From positions 1-64,000 of the forward strand of contig NZ_LZSV01000001.1 in NCBI RefSeq assembly GCF_001665605.1: a DNA stretch of 64,000 nt. Direction: 5' to 3'. The position numbers and the translations under genes were made by a program. The DNA is from Mycobacterium sp. 852014-50255_SCH5639931 (GTDB taxonomy: Bacteria > Actinomycetota > Actinomycetes > Mycobacteriales > Mycobacteriaceae). Below are positions 42,766 through 52,386 of the stretch, one piece after another. Under the pieces are notes generated by a model. The model searched no databases. It was not told where the DNA came from and worked only from the letters and a program-made list of their open reading frames with translations. The first letter of the stretch is position 1, and every line of letters begins with the position of its first letter.

Positions 42766-44012
42766 CCCCGGCCGCACAATCCGAACCGAACTCCGCCGAG
42801 AACCCATTTCCGGTGCGCGCGGTGGCAATTCGGGTCGCCGGCTGGATCGACAAGCTCGGCACGGTGTGGGTTGAGGGCCAGCTGGCCCAGATCAGCGCGC
42901 GGGCCGACTCCAAGACGGTGTTCATGGTGTTGCGCGACCCGGCCGCCGACATGTCGCTGACAGTGACCTGTTCACGCGACCTGGTGGCCAACGCGCCGGT
43001 GAAACTGACCGAGGGCACGCAGGTGGTGGTTTGCGGCAAGCCGTCGTTCTACACCGGTCGGGGCACTTTCTCGTTGCGGCTCAGCGAGATTCGCGCCGTC
43101 GGCGTGGGCGAGCTGCTGGCACGGATCGATCGGCTGCGCCGGCTGCTGGACGCCGAAGGGCTATTCGACCCCCGGCTCAAGCGGCCAATCCCCTTTCTGC
43201 CCAACATGATCGGCCTGATCACCGGCCGGGCCAGCGCAGCCGAACGCGACGTGACGACGGTGGCCACCGGCCGCTGGCCCGGGGCGCGTTTCGCCGTACG
43301 CAACACCGCGGTCCAGGGACCCAACGCGGTGGCGCAGATCGTCGAGGCACTATACGAACTCGACCGCCACGTCGAGGTCGACGTCATCGTGGTGGCCCGC
43401 GGCGGCGGTAGCGTCGAGGACCTGTTGCCGTTCTCCGACGAGACGCTGTGCCGCGCCATCGCCGCGTGCCGAACCCCGGTCATCAGCGCGGTCGGTCACG
43501 AACCCGACAATCCGCTGTGCGACCTGGTTGCCGACCTGCGCGCCGCCACCCCCACCGACGCGGCCAAGAAGGTCGTGCCCGACACCGCTGCCGAGCAGCG
43601 CCTGATCGATGATCTGCGCCGGCGAAGCGCGCAGGCGCTGCGCAACTGGGTCGCTCGCGAACAACGCGCGCTGGCCCAGGTCCGCAGCCGGCCGGTGCTC
43701 GCCGAACCGCTGACGGCCCTGACGGCGCGCGCCGACGAGATTCATCGCGCCCGGGCGGCGATTCGCCGCGACGTCACCCGTCTGGCCGCCGCGGAGACGG
43801 AGCGCATCGGCCATCTGAGCGCGCGACTGGCGACGCTGGGCCCGGCGGCCACGCTGGCCCGCGGCTATGCCGTGGTACAGGCCGTGCCGGACTCCGGGCC
43901 CCCGGTGGTGCTGCGGTCGGTTGCCGACGCGCCCGCCGGCAACCGGTTACGGGTGCGGGTGGCCGACGGCGCGATCGCCGCGGTGAGCGAAGGGCGGACC
44001 GATGGCCGGTGA
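42762..44012 (+). CDS. xseA: Exodeoxyribonuclease VII large subunit
   Basis: Catalytic subunit of the single-strand-specific exonuclease VII used in mismatch and recombination repair; cytosolic complex with several XseB. 416 aa. The N-terminal OB-fold ([20 protein letters not shown]) is followed by the catalytic domain with [30 protein letters not shown] and [14 protein letters not shown] coiled-coil region follows, and the C-terminal LARGYAVVQ segment. GTG start at 42762, coupled to the previous stop; the end overlaps xseB by 11 nt. Equivalent to Rv1108c. Confidence 0.96.
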   Translation: MTPAAQSEPNSAENPFPVRAVAIRVAGWIDKLGTVWVEGQLAQISARADSKTVFMVLRDPAADMSLTVTCSRDLVANAPVKLTEGTQVVVCGKPSFYTGRGTFSLRLSEIRAVGVGELLARIDRLRRLLDAEGLFDPRLKRPIPFLPNMIGLITGRASAAERDVTTVATGRWPGARFAVRNTAVQGPNAVAQIVEALYELDRHVEVDVIVVARGGGSVEDLLPFSDETLCRAIAACRTPVISAVGHEPDNPLCDLVADLRAATPTDAAKKVVPDTAAEQRLIDDLRRRSAQALRNWVAREQRALAQVRSRPVLAEPLTALTARADEIHRARAAIRRDVTRLAAAETERIGHLSARLATLGPAATLARGYAVVQAVPDSGPPVVLRSVADAPAGNRLRVRVADGAIAAVSEGRTDGR

Positions 44013-44238
44013 AGACGAGCAGTCAATTACGCCTATTAGTAAGCTCGGCTATGAAGCGTGCCGGGATGAACTGATCGAAGTTGTCCGCCTGCTGGAGCAG
44101 GGAGGCCTGGACCTCGACGCGTCGCTGAAACTGTGGGAAAGGGGTGAGGAACTCGCAAAACGGTGCGAGGAGCACTTAGCTGGCGCCCGTAAGCGGATCG
44201 AGGATGCGCTTGCGGCCGGCCAGGCGGACGACGCCTGA
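44002..44238 (+). CDS. xseB: Exodeoxyribonuclease VII small subunit
   Basis: 78 aa helical hairpin that coats the coiled coil of XseA. Typical sequence: [20 protein letters not shown], then [20 protein letters not shown]. It overlaps xseA by 11 nt and so is translated with it. 61 nt separate it from the 3-beta-HSD gene, which has its own control site, so the repair operon most likely ends here. Equivalent to Rv1107c. Confidence 0.95.
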   Translation: MAGEDEQSITPISKLGYEACRDELIEVVRLLEQGGLDLDASLKLWERGEELAKRCEEHLAGARKRIEDALAAGQADDA

Positions 44239-44282
44239 TCTCGGCCATTTTGCGAAACACAAACCATGATCATTTTCGAAAT

Positions 44283-44296
44283 TGGAACACGTTTCA
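44283..44296. promoter_or_regulatory. KstR-like operator before the 3-beta-HSD gene
   Basis: TGGAACACGTTTCA matches TnnAACnnGTTnnA at all fixed positions. It ends 3 bp before the ATG at 44300 (15 bp before the alternative ATG at 44312), where repressor binding would block a leaderless or short-leader transcript. Family knowledge: KstR controls cholesterol catabolism genes. Confidence 0.7.
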
Positions 44297-44299
44297 GTT

Positions 44300-45400
44300 A
44301 TGCTGCGGCCCATGGCTGATGCATCACTGACCACCGAACTCGGCCGCGTCCTCGTCACCGGCGGCTCCGGATTCGTCGGCGCCAACCTGGTCACCACCCT
44401 GCTGGACCGCGGCCACCACGTGCGCTCGTTCGACCGCGCGCCGTCGCCGCTTGCGCAGCACCCGCAACTGGAGGTGCTCGAGGGCGACATCACCGACACA
44501 GCGATCTGCGCCCATGCGGTGGACGGGATCGACACCATCATCCACACCGCGGCGATCATCGATTTGATGGGTGGCGCGTCGGTGACCGACGCATACCGGC
44601 AGCGCAGCTTCGGGGTCAATGTCGGCGGTACCGAGAACCTGGTGCACGCCGGGCAGGCGGCGGGGGTGAAGCGATTCGTCTACACCTCGTCCAACAGCGT
44701 CGTGATGGGCGGCCAGAACATCCCTGGCGGCGACGAGACGCTCCCCTACACCAATCGGTTCAACGACCTATACACCGAGACGAAGGTCGTCGCCGAGCGG
44801 TTCGTGCTGTCGCAGAACGGCATTGGCGACATGCTGACCTGCGCGATTCGGCCCAGCGGGATCTGGGGCCGCGGCGATCAGACGATGTTCCGCAAGCTGT
44901 TCGAAAGCGTGATCGCCGGACACGTCAAGGTGCTGATCGGCCGCAAGTCGGCCCGACTGGATAACTCTTACGTGCACAACCTGATTCACGGTTTCATCCT
45001 GGCCGCCCAGCACCTGGTTCCAGGGGGCACCGCACCGGGTCAGGCGTACTTCATCAACGACGACGAACCGATCAACATGTTCGAGTTCGCGCGACCGGTG
45101 GTCGAGGCCTGCGGCGTGAACTGGCCCCGGATACGGGTCAACGGCCCCATCGTCCGCGCGGCGATGACCGGTTGGCAGCGGCTGCATTTCCGCTTCGGCA
45201 TACCGGCGCCGCTGCTCGAGCCGCTGGCCGTCGAGCGCCTCTATCTGGACAACTACTTCTCGATCGCCAAGGCGCGCCGCGACCTCGGCTATGAGCCCCC
45301 ATTCACCACCGAGCAGGCGATGGCGGAATGCCTGTCCTATTACGTCGACATGTTCCATCGGATGAAATGCGAAGCACAGCAGGCTAAGTCGGCGGTATAG
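44300..45400 (+). CDS. 3-beta-hydroxysteroid dehydrogenase
   Basis: Oxidises cholesterol to cholest-4-en-3-one with NAD, the entry step of sterol degradation. 366 aa. Extended-SDR Rossmann motif VTGGSGFVGANLVTTLL, Asp at strand 2 (VRSFDRAP, NAD preference), then the active-site run YTSSNSVVMGGQ and YTETKVVAERFV (Tyr-x3-Lys). NSYVHNLIHGFILAA belongs to the substrate domain. It closely resembles M. tuberculosis Rv1106c as remembered. ATG 44300 is favoured, though ATG 44312 would leave more room for the operator upstream. A KstR-like site lies immediately ahead. Confidence 0.93.
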   Translation: MLRPMADASLTTELGRVLVTGGSGFVGANLVTTLLDRGHHVRSFDRAPSPLAQHPQLEVLEGDITDTAICAHAVDGIDTIIHTAAIIDLMGGASVTDAYRQRSFGVNVGGTENLVHAGQAAGVKRFVYTSSNSVVMGGQNIPGGDETLPYTNRFNDLYTETKVVAERFVLSQNGIGDMLTCAIRPSGIWGRGDQTMFRKLFESVIAGHVKVLIGRKSARLDNSYVHNLIHGFILAAQHLVPGGTAPGQAYFINDDEPINMFEFARPVVEACGVNWPRIRVNGPIVRAAMTGWQRLHFRFGIPAPLLEPLAVERLYLDNYFSIAKARRDLGYEPPFTTEQAMAECLSYYVDMFHRMKCEAQQAKSAV

Positions 45401-45456
45401 CAGCGCGATTCCCCATTGCGGTATCACCGGCCATACCAATGCGACAGACTGGACAC

Positions 45457-45819
45457 ATGACGCTCCTCGGCGCCGATCCCGTCCTAGCGGTGCATGACCT
45501 TGACCGTGCGGCGGAGTGGTTCACTCGGGTACTGAATTGCACGGTAACGGAGCCCGACCCGGGCAATTGGGCATTCTGCTCGGCCGGGTCGGTGACGTTC
45601 AGGCTCGGCCGTTGTCCGGAGTCGTTGCCGGCGTCGGACCTCGGGGACCACAGCTACATCGCGTATTTGACCGTAGCCGGCATCGACGAGTACTACAGGC
45701 GCGCTCTCGCTGAAGGAACCGACATCCTCAAGCCCCCGACGATCGAACCCTGGGGCCGGCGCGAGATGGGTCTGCGATCGCCCGACGGACACCGGTTCAT
45801 GCTCTCGGAGCCGCTGTAG
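45457..45819 (+). CDS. VOC family protein
   Basis: 120 aa glyoxalase/bleomycin-resistance fold: PVLAVHDLDRAAEWFTRVLN, IAYLTVAGIDEYYRRALAEG, and the ending EMGLRSPDGHRFMLSEPL with the SPDGH turn. Metal ligands are not fully conserved, so catalysis is uncertain. ATG 45457 is used; an in-frame ATG at 45439 is possible. The stop codon falls in the loop of a small perfect hairpin. Convergent with the carboxylesterase gene. Confidence 0.83.
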   Translation: MTLLGADPVLAVHDLDRAAEWFTRVLNCTVTEPDPGNWAFCSAGSVTFRLGRCPESLPASDLGDHSYIAYLTVAGIDEYYRRALAEGTDILKPPTIEPWGRREMGLRSPDGHRFMLSEPL

Positions 45820-45826
45820 CAGCGGC
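45810..45826. terminator. Short hairpin around the VOC gene stop codon
   Basis: GCCGCTG-TAG-CAGCGGC: 7-bp perfect stem whose 3-nt loop is the stop codon of the VOC gene. It lies 10 bp from the stop of the convergent carboxylesterase gene and could act in both directions. Confidence 0.4.
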
Positions 45827-45836
45827 CTGGATAAGG

Positions 45837-47378
45837 CTACCGGAAACCCACCATCTCGCTGCCCCAGGCCGCGCGGATGCTCGCATCGACATCGTGCGCT
45901 GCGGTATCGCGCTTGTCGATGATCAGGCAGGCGCGATCGACCTCCCGGTAGGGCCTCCAGTCCGGCTCGCCGGCCGGGCCCGTCGGCTTCGACTGCGCAG
46001 CGAAGTTGATCCACCGGGTGCGCATTCTCTTGGAGACCGCCTTGGCGGTTTTGCTGCCGCCCAGTTTCAGCGTGGGATCCTTCGGCGCCCCGAGATTGCC
46101 CCAGACGTAAGGCAATTCGGTGGCGTGGGCGGCATTGACCAACAGCAGCTTCAGTAGTGGGGTCGCATAATCGAACCGGTACAGGTACACCGGTGCCACC
46201 CTGCTGTGCCCCTCGGCCAGCCAGACCGAGGGCATCCGGAACCCGACGTCCGTTGCGATGCTCAAACTCCTTGCCCTGCGCCGCAACCGCGAATACGTCG
46301 ATCCGATCTGCTCGTCGGTCGGCAATTGCAGGTCGGGCTGTTCGGCGGCGATCTGGTCGAACATCGACGTGATCGCGCGAGGCGTGATCGGCATCAGCCG
46401 CGACCGCATCAACCGGAAGAGCGCCGCCTCGTGCTTGTTTGTCCCGATGATCAAGGGGACGGGAAGCGAGCGGCCCTCCTGCACGCGCTTGACCGGGTAG
46501 TCGTCCAGCAACTCGCCGTCGATGATCGGGACGAACGCCAGGAGGCCGGGATTACGCACGGGCACTTCGTCGAAGACCTCTTGGGACGCGGCAAGCAGCA
46601 CCGCGGTGGGCACGTCGGGCAACCGGTCCGCGTCGACGTCAAGCCTGTCGAGGACGGTCTCGGCGACGCGCTCGGCCCTGCGCCGGTCGTATACCGATGT
46701 GGCCGGTGAACTCTGGGCGATCGCACGGGCGAACAGCCCCTCGGCCGACGGGCTGGCGAGCAGGGTCGTCACGATCCCCGCGCCGGCGGATTCGCCGAAC
46801 AGCGTGACGTTGCGGGGATCGCCGCCGAACGCGGCGATGTTGTCACGCACCCAGCTCAGTGCCGCCAGCACGTCGCGCAGCCCGACGTTGGAGTCGAACC
46901 GCCGCCGCGCCGTGGAAAACGACGACAGGTCCATGAAACCGAGCGCTCCCACCCGGTAGTTGACGGTGACCACGATGACGTCGCCCTCGCCGGCCAGCCG
47001 GCGCCCGTCGTACAGCGCCTGGCTGCCCGATCCCAGGACGTACGCGCCCCCGTGAAGCCACACCATCACGGGCTTACCGTCACCCGGCTGCGTGGCTGAC
47101 GACGCCCAGACGTTCAGCCGCAGGCAGTCTTCGCCCTGCGGCGCGCCCAGATCGAGCGGCATGTTGGGGAAGACCGGCTGCGGGCAGGCCGGCCCGTAGC
47201 GGGTGGCGTCGGCGACCTCGGTCCACCGCTCGGGAGGCTGCGGCGCCCGGAAGCGCAGCGCGCCGACGGGCGGGGCGGCATACCGGACGCCCTTCCACGA
47301 GCTGACGCGGCCGTCGTCGGCGCCGCGGACGGGGCCGAAGGTGGTTTCGACCACCCGGTCACTGGTCGTAGTCGTCAT
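45837..47378 (-). CDS. Type-B carboxylesterase (para-nitrobenzyl esterase family), intact
   Basis: 513 aa esterase of the cholinesterase/type-B group. N-terminal TFGPVRGADDGRVSSWKGVR, then EDCLRLNVWASSATQ, the nucleophile elbow LFGESAGAGIVTTLL (Ser about residue 192), a Glu/Asp near GTNKHEAALF, and HATELPYVWGN with the catalytic His. The whole family length is present without interruption; in M. tuberculosis the matching region is split into Rv1104 and Rv1105 (from memory). No signal peptide. Last gene of a minus-strand run DUF4245 - dienelactone hydrolase - esterase (15 bp gap). Natural ester substrate unknown. Confidence 0.92.
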   Translation of the reverse strand: MTTTTSDRVVETTFGPVRGADDGRVSSWKGVRYAAPPVGALRFRAPQPPERWTEVADATRYGPACPQPVFPNMPLDLGAPQGEDCLRLNVWASSATQPGDGKPVMVWLHGGAYVLGSGSQALYDGRRLAGEGDVIVVTVNYRVGALGFMDLSSFSTARRRFDSNVGLRDVLAALSWVRDNIAAFGGDPRNVTLFGESAGAGIVTTLLASPSAEGLFARAIAQSSPATSVYDRRRAERVAETVLDRLDVDADRLPDVPTAVLLAASQEVFDEVPVRNPGLLAFVPIIDGELLDDYPVKRVQEGRSLPVPLIIGTNKHEAALFRLMRSRLMPITPRAITSMFDQIAAEQPDLQLPTDEQIGSTYSRLRRRARSLSIATDVGFRMPSVWLAEGHSRVAPVYLYRFDYATPLLKLLLVNAAHATELPYVWGNLGAPKDPTLKLGGSKTAKAVSKRMRTRWINFAAQSKPTGPAGEPDWRPYREVDRACLIIDKRDTAAHDVDASIRAAWGSEMVGFR

Positions 47379-47393
47379 GCGTATGGAGCTTTC

Positions 47394-48191
47394 CTAACAA
47401 AGGCGCTGGGTGAGGAACTCGACTACCCGCTTGCGGGCCTCGTACGCCGGCTGGCCGTCGACTTCGCGGACCTCGTCGGTCAACACGGAGTGCGCCAGCT
47501 TGCCGAAACCGCCCACATTGCCCGGCCCTGAGTCGATCTCGATGACCTCGAACGCGTCACCGAGCCGCTCCTTGAGCACCGCGAACCGTTCGCGCGGCAC
47601 GGCGCTGTCCTCGCTGAACCGCAGACCCATCGCGCACAGGCCGTCGTTGGCGCAGCGATCGGCCACGGTGGCCAGTTCGGATTCGCTCAGGCCGGGATCG
47701 CGGCGCCGCGCCCGCCCCAGCGGCAGCGGCACCGACGGCTGCGAAAGCACCGGGGCCAGCACGGCGTCGTCGACCGCGACGGCCAGCGCGAAGCCGCCGG
47801 TGAAGCATTGGCCGATCACGCCGACACCCTTGCCCGGCGTCGACGCGTTGAGGTCACGGGCCAGCGCGCGCAGGAACATCGACACCGGCCGCTGCTTGTT
47901 CGTCGCGAAGGCCGCGAATTCCTTTGCCACACACGCCCGGCTGATCGAGGAGGCGATGTAGCCGACCGTCTTGGGTTTGCCCGGCTCACCGAACAGCGAC
48001 GGCATGGCGACGGTGAAGCCGTTGTCCACCAGGTGATTGCCCAAGGCCAGCACACCTGGATGGATCCCGGGTATCTCGGGAATCAGCACCACCCCCGGGC
48101 CGCTGCCCTTGCGGTAGACGTCATGGGTGTAGCCGCCTCCGCTGAACGGCGCCACCGACCATCCGGACAGATCCGCTTGGGGTGCAGTCAC
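47394..48191 (-). CDS. Dienelactone hydrolase family protein
   Basis: 265 aa alpha/beta hydrolase. Nucleophile elbow GVIGQCFTGGFALAV with Cys in the nucleophile position (typical of dienelactone hydrolases), early block VVLIPEIPGIHPGVLALGNH, and a helical insert. The catalytic Asp is probably in the region MGLRFSEDSAVP, and a His in LAHSVLTDEVRE. Would hydrolyse a lactone or ester; the substrate is unknown. GTG at 48191 with GGAAGG 8 nt upstream is preferred; the longer open frame runs into the DUF4245 gene. It lies 13 bp after the DUF4245 stop and 15 bp before the esterase, in an apparent operon. Confidence 0.88.
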   Translation of the reverse strand: MTAPQADLSGWSVAPFSGGGYTHDVYRKGSGPGVVLIPEIPGIHPGVLALGNHLVDNGFTVAMPSLFGEPGKPKTVGYIASSISRACVAKEFAAFATNKQRPVSMFLRALARDLNASTPGKGVGVIGQCFTGGFALAVAVDDAVLAPVLSQPSVPLPLGRARRRDPGLSESELATVADRCANDGLCAMGLRFSEDSAVPRERFAVLKERLGDAFEVIEIDSGPGNVGGFGKLAHSVLTDEVREVDGQPAYEARKRVVEFLTQRLC

Positions 48192-48204
48192 GCTCGGCCT
48201 TCCT

Positions 48205-48903
48205 TCAGCGCGCGGGTAACGGCGGCTGCGATTGCGTCGCCGAGGCCAGCGTACGGAACTGATCGGTGTTGCCGGCACCGGTTATCGCGATTTGGGTGGC
48301 CCCGGTCGGGCCGGTGAGCCGGGTCGTCCACACCGGCTCGGCGTCCGCCCCGCTCTGGCCGGCGCCGTTGTAGACCACCCAGTTGGTCCCGGCGACGTCG
48401 ACCGTTCCGGCCGGATACGCCGACGAATGGATCGAGCCCACCAGCTTGTCCTCGTCGGCGTTGCTCTGGGTGAGGCTCAGATACATCCCGGTCGGGCTGA
48501 TGTAACCCACGACCGAGGTGGCCGCGTTCAGCCGCTGACCGGTCGAAGGATCGGTGCGGCCGCCCTGGATGCCGCCGCGGCTGCCGGAGTTGGCCTGCCA
48601 GCCGGCGGGCAGCTTGGGCAGCCGAATGGGGAAGCCGAGCGTCGTGGCATCGGCCCGCAGCGCCGACGGCGCGTCGTAGGACGGGACCGCGCCCTGGTGG
48701 CTGCCGGGCTGGAACGAGCACATGCCCACCAGGCCGGCCAGCAAGATGCACCCGATGACCAGCGGCATCAGTGACCAGAACATGTCGCGGCCGTCCTGCA
48801 GCAAGCGCGGTTTGGCCGGCCTGGCAGCCGGTCCGGCCACCGGGGCCGGCTCGCCGGCCACCTGGGCCTCCGAGCTGGCATTCAGCGGCGGCTCTTCGGT
48901 CAT
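48205..48903 (-). CDS. DUF4245 membrane-anchored protein (Rv1100-like)
   Basis: 232 aa. A variable cytoplasmic N-terminus (about 40 residues), one membrane helix ([20 protein letters not shown]) and an extracytoplasmic domain of about 165 residues. The domain has the DUF4245 pattern: [51 protein letters not shown]. Function unknown; a small envelope-facing domain. It diverges from glpX with 55 bp between the start codons, so promoters for both lie in that gap. Equivalent to Rv1100. Confidence 0.87.
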   Translation of the reverse strand: MTEEPPLNASSEAQVAGEPAPVAGPAARPAKPRLLQDGRDMFWSLMPLVIGCILLAGLVGMCSFQPGSHQGAVPSYDAPSALRADATTLGFPIRLPKLPAGWQANSGSRGGIQGGRTDPSTGQRLNAATSVVGYISPTGMYLSLTQSNADEDKLVGSIHSSAYPAGTVDVAGTNWVVYNGAGQSGADAEPVWTTRLTGPTGATQIAITGAGNTDQFRTLASATQSQPPLPAR

Positions 48904-48958
48904 CCCCCGAGTATCCCAGTTCCAGCAGACCGATCAGCTTCTGGGACAATCTCCAACC

Positions 48959-50011
48959 ATGACAGTTGAGGGCAACCGCCCATCTGGACGGCCACGTGGT
49001 GAAGCCCCGGACCGCAACCTGGCCCTGGAACTGGTCCGGGTGACCGAGGCCGGCGCCATGGCCGCCGGCCGCTGGGTGGGCCGCGGCGACAAAGAGGGCG
49101 GCGACGGCGCGGCCGTCGACGCCATGCGCGAACTGGTCAACACGGTGTCGATGCGCGGCGTGGTGGTCATCGGCGAAGGCGAGAAGGACCACGCGCCGAT
49201 GCTCTACAACGGCGAGGAGGTCGGCAACGGCGACGGCCCCGACTGCGACTTCGCGGTGGACCCGATCGACGGCACGACGCTGATGAGCAAGGGCATGCCC
49301 AACGCCATCTCGGTCCTGGCGGTCGCCGACCGCGGCGCGATGTTCGACCCGTCGGCGGTGTTCTACATGAACAAGATCGCCGTAGGACCCGAGGCCGCCA
49401 ACGTGCTCGACATCACCGCCCCGATCGCCGAGAACATCAAGGCCGTCGCAAAGGTGAAAGCGCTGTCGGTCCGCGACATGACCGTGTGCATCCTGGACCG
49501 GCCCCGGCACGCCCAGCTGATCGAGGACGTCCGGCTGACCGGCGCCCGCATCCGGCTGATCACCGACGGCGACGTCGCCGGCGCCATCTCGGCCTGCCGG
49601 CCGCAGTCGGGCACCGACATGCTGGCCGGGATCGGCGGCACCCCCGAGGGCATCATCGCCGCCGCCGCGATCCGCTGCATGGGTGGCGCCATCCAGGCGC
49701 AGCTGGCGCCCAAGGACGACGAGGAACGCCAGAAGGCTATCGACGCCGGCCACGACGTCGATCGGGTGCTGACCACCGAGGACCTGGTGTCCGGTGAGAA
49801 CGTCTTCTTCTGCGCCACCGGGGTCACCAACGGCGACCTGCTCAGCGGCGTGCAGTACTACCCCGGCGGCTGCACCACGCAGTCGATCGTGATGCGGTCG
49901 AAGTCGGGAACTGTCCGCATGATCGAGGCCTATCACCGGCTCTCGAAGCTCAACGAGTACTCCGCCATCGACTTCACCGGCGACAGCACTGCCGCGTATC
50001 CCCTGCCCTGA
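48959..50011 (+). CDS. glpX: Fructose-1,6-bisphosphatase, class II
   Basis: Gluconeogenic enzyme releasing phosphate from fructose 1,6-bisphosphate; needed when growing on lipids. 350 aa. Metal and substrate motifs: [39 protein letters not shown] and [12 protein letters not shown] (about residue 100). [11 protein letters not shown] and [20 protein letters not shown] follow. The start at 48959 ([10 protein letters not shown]) is the first ATG next to the conserved part. fum follows 25 bp downstream in the same direction. Equivalent to Rv1099c. Confidence 0.96.
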   Translation: MTVEGNRPSGRPRGEAPDRNLALELVRVTEAGAMAAGRWVGRGDKEGGDGAAVDAMRELVNTVSMRGVVVIGEGEKDHAPMLYNGEEVGNGDGPDCDFAVDPIDGTTLMSKGMPNAISVLAVADRGAMFDPSAVFYMNKIAVGPEAANVLDITAPIAENIKAVAKVKALSVRDMTVCILDRPRHAQLIEDVRLTGARIRLITDGDVAGAISACRPQSGTDMLAGIGGTPEGIIAAAAIRCMGGAIQAQLAPKDDEERQKAIDAGHDVDRVLTTEDLVSGENVFFCATGVTNGDLLSGVQYYPGGCTTQSIVMRSKSGTVRMIEAYHRLSKLNEYSAIDFTGDSTAAYPLP

Positions 50012-50036
50012 CCGAAACCAGCGAGGACTGCTACCT

Positions 50037-51449
50037 ATGGCCGATAGCGCCACCGATACCGAATACCGCATCGAACACGACACCATGGGCGAGGTCCGGG
50101 TACCCGCAAAGGCGTTGTGGCGCGCGCAAACCCAGCGCGCCGTGGAGAACTTTCCCATCTCGGGCCGGGGCCTGGAGCGTACCCAGATCCGCGCGCTGGG
50201 CCTGCTGAAGGGCGCCTGCGCGCAGGTCAACAAGGACCTCGGATTGCTGGCACCGGAGAAGGCGGACGCCATCATCGCCGCGGCCGCCGAAATCGCCGAC
50301 GGCCAACACGACGACCAGTTCCCCATCGACGTCTTCCAGACCGGCTCGGGCACCAGCTCCAACATGAACACCAACGAGGTGATCGCGAGCATCGCCGCGG
50401 CCAACGGTGTCACGGTGCACCCCAACGACGACGTGAACATGTCGCAGTCGTCCAACGACACCTTCCCGACCGCCACCCACATCGCGGCGACCGAGGCCGC
50501 GGTGCGTCACCTGATCCCGGCACTCGAGGTGTTGCACGAAGCGCTGGAGAGCAAGGCCCGCGAGTGGCACACGGTGGTCAAGTCGGGCCGCACCCACCTG
50601 ATGGATGCGGTTCCGGTGACCCTCGGCCAGGAATTCAGCGGCTACGCCCGCCAGATCGAGGCGGGAATCGAGCGGGTGCGCGCCACGCTGCCACGGCTGG
50701 GCGAGCTGGCGATCGGCGGGACCGCGGTCGGCACCGGCCTCAACGCCCCCGACGGCTTCGGCGCCCGGGTGGTCGAGACGTTGATCGCCTCCACCGGCCT
50801 GAACGAACTGCGCACGGCCGCCAACTCTTTCGAAGCTCAGGCCGCGCGCGACGGCCTGGTCGAGGCCTCCGGCGCGCTGCGCACCATCGCGGTGTCGCTG
50901 ACCAAGATCGCCAACGACATCCGCTGGATGGGATCGGGCCCACTGACCGGCCTGGCGGAGATCCAGCTGCCGGACCTTCAGCCGGGCAGCTCGATCATGC
51001 CGGGCAAAGTGAATCCCGTTCTGCCGGAAGCGGTTACGCAGGTGGCCGCCCAGGTGATCGGCAATGACGCCGCGGTGGCCGTCGGCGGCTTGTCCGGCGC
51101 GTTCGAGCTCAACGTCTACATCCCGATGATGGCCCGCAACATCCTCGAGTCGTTCAAGCTGCTGACCAACGTGTCGAGGCTGTTCGCGGACCGATGCATC
51201 ACCGGCCTGGTCGCCAACGTCGATCACCTTCGGGAGCTGGCCGAATCGTCGCCGTCGATCGTGACGCCGTTGAACTCGGCGATCGGCTACGAGGAGGCCG
51301 CCGCGGTGGCCAAGCAGGCCCTCAAGGAGCGCAAGACGATTCGCCAGACCGTGATCGACCGCGGTTTGATCGGCGAGAAGCTCTCGGAAGAAGAACTTGA
51401 CCGCCGCCTGGATGTCTTGGCGATGGCCAAGGTCAAGCCGGCGAAGTAG
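50037..51449 (+). CDS. fumC: Fumarate hydratase class II
   Basis: TCA-cycle enzyme interconverting fumarate and malate, iron-independent, tetrameric. 470 aa. Substrate blocks [16 protein letters not shown] and [15 protein letters not shown], the catalytic His/Glu region [18 protein letters not shown] and the family signature [11 protein letters not shown] with catalytic Ser (about residue 320). It lies 25 bp after glpX and 15 bp before the next gene, so the three are probably co-transcribed. Equivalent to fum (Rv1098c). Confidence 0.97.
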   Translation: MADSATDTEYRIEHDTMGEVRVPAKALWRAQTQRAVENFPISGRGLERTQIRALGLLKGACAQVNKDLGLLAPEKADAIIAAAAEIADGQHDDQFPIDVFQTGSGTSSNMNTNEVIASIAAANGVTVHPNDDVNMSQSSNDTFPTATHIAATEAAVRHLIPALEVLHEALESKAREWHTVVKSGRTHLMDAVPVTLGQEFSGYARQIEAGIERVRATLPRLGELAIGGTAVGTGLNAPDGFGARVVETLIASTGLNELRTAANSFEAQAARDGLVEASGALRTIAVSLTKIANDIRWMGSGPLTGLAEIQLPDLQPGSSIMPGKVNPVLPEAVTQVAAQVIGNDAAVAVGGLSGAFELNVYIPMMARNILESFKLLTNVSRLFADRCITGLVANVDHLRELAESSPSIVTPLNSAIGYEEAAAVAKQALKERKTIRQTVIDRGLIGEKLSEEELDRRLDVLAMAKVKPAK

Positions 51450-51464
51450 GCGGGAGGTGCAGCG

Positions 51465-52376
51465 ATGACGGCTCCTCCCGGCGGCCCCTACGGCCAGGGG
51501 CCTTACGGAAATCCGTATGGACAGCAACCCTATTGGGGCGGCCAGCCCCAGGGTGGCCCGCAACCGTACCCGCCGACCGGCCCCTACCAGTATCCGCCCC
51601 AGGCGTATCCGCAAGCGGGACAACAGTTCCCGCCGGGGCCGTACCCGCCCGGACCACCGCCCGGCGGCCCCGGCTCGAAGCTGCCCTGGCTGATCGTCGG
51701 TGGCCTCGTCATCCTGGCCGTCATCGCGCTGGTGGCCACCCTGGTCGTGATGCGCGGCGGCAGCCACGGCAGGTCGCCGGCCGCCGGGCCGTCGTCGACC
51801 AGCAGCACCACCAGCCAACCGAAGGGCCAGCAGACCGCCACCGACTGCACCCCGAACGTGTCCGGCGGTGAGATACCGAGGACCGACTCGATCGCCGCAG
51901 GCAAGCTCTCGTTCCCGGCCAGCTCGGTGCCGCCCAACTGGACGGTGTTCTCCGACGATCAGAACCCGAACCTGATCGGCGCCGTGGGCGTCGCCCAGGA
52001 AGTGCCCGGGGCGAGTCAGTGGATGATGACGGCAGAGGTCGGCGTCAGCAACTTCGTCTCCAGCATGGACGTCACCGCCCAGGCGTCGAAGTTGGTGCAG
52101 TGCATCGCCAACGGGCCCGGATACGCGAACGCGTCGCCCACGCTGGGACCGACGAAGACGTCGTCGATCACCGTCGACGGGACCAAGGCTGCCCGCGCCG
52201 ACGCCGACGTCACGATCGCCGACCGCACCCGCAACGTGAAGGGCGACTCCGTCACCGTCATCGCCGTCGACACCAAGCCGGTCACCGTGTTCGTCGGCAG
52301 CACACCCATCGGTGACAGCGCTTCCGCGGACATCATCGGGCGGATGATCGCCGCGCTGAAGGTCGCGAAGTCCTGA
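51465..52376 (+). CDS. Pro/Gly/Tyr-rich membrane protein (Rv1097c-like)
   Basis: 303 aa. A cytoplasmic N-terminus of about 70 residues built from Pro, Gly, Tyr and Gln (PYGQGPYGNPYGQQPYWGG), one membrane helix (LPWLIVGGLVILAVIALVATLVVM) and a Ser/Thr linker. An exported domain of about 180 residues follows with two Cys (TDCTPNV, QCIANGP). The layout matches a common mycobacterial membrane-anchored family. Function unknown. GGGAGG lies 8 nt upstream of the ATG, directly behind fumC. Confidence 0.82.
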   Translation: MTAPPGGPYGQGPYGNPYGQQPYWGGQPQGGPQPYPPTGPYQYPPQAYPQAGQQFPPGPYPPGPPPGGPGSKLPWLIVGGLVILAVIALVATLVVMRGGSHGRSPAAGPSSTSSTTSQPKGQQTATDCTPNVSGGEIPRTDSIAAGKLSFPASSVPPNWTVFSDDQNPNLIGAVGVAQEVPGASQWMMTAEVGVSNFVSSMDVTAQASKLVQCIANGPGYANASPTLGPTKTSSITVDGTKAARADADVTIADRTRNVKGDSVTVIAVDTKPVTVFVGSTPIGDSASADIIGRMIAALKVAKS

Positions 52377-52386
52377 CGCGGCCCGA

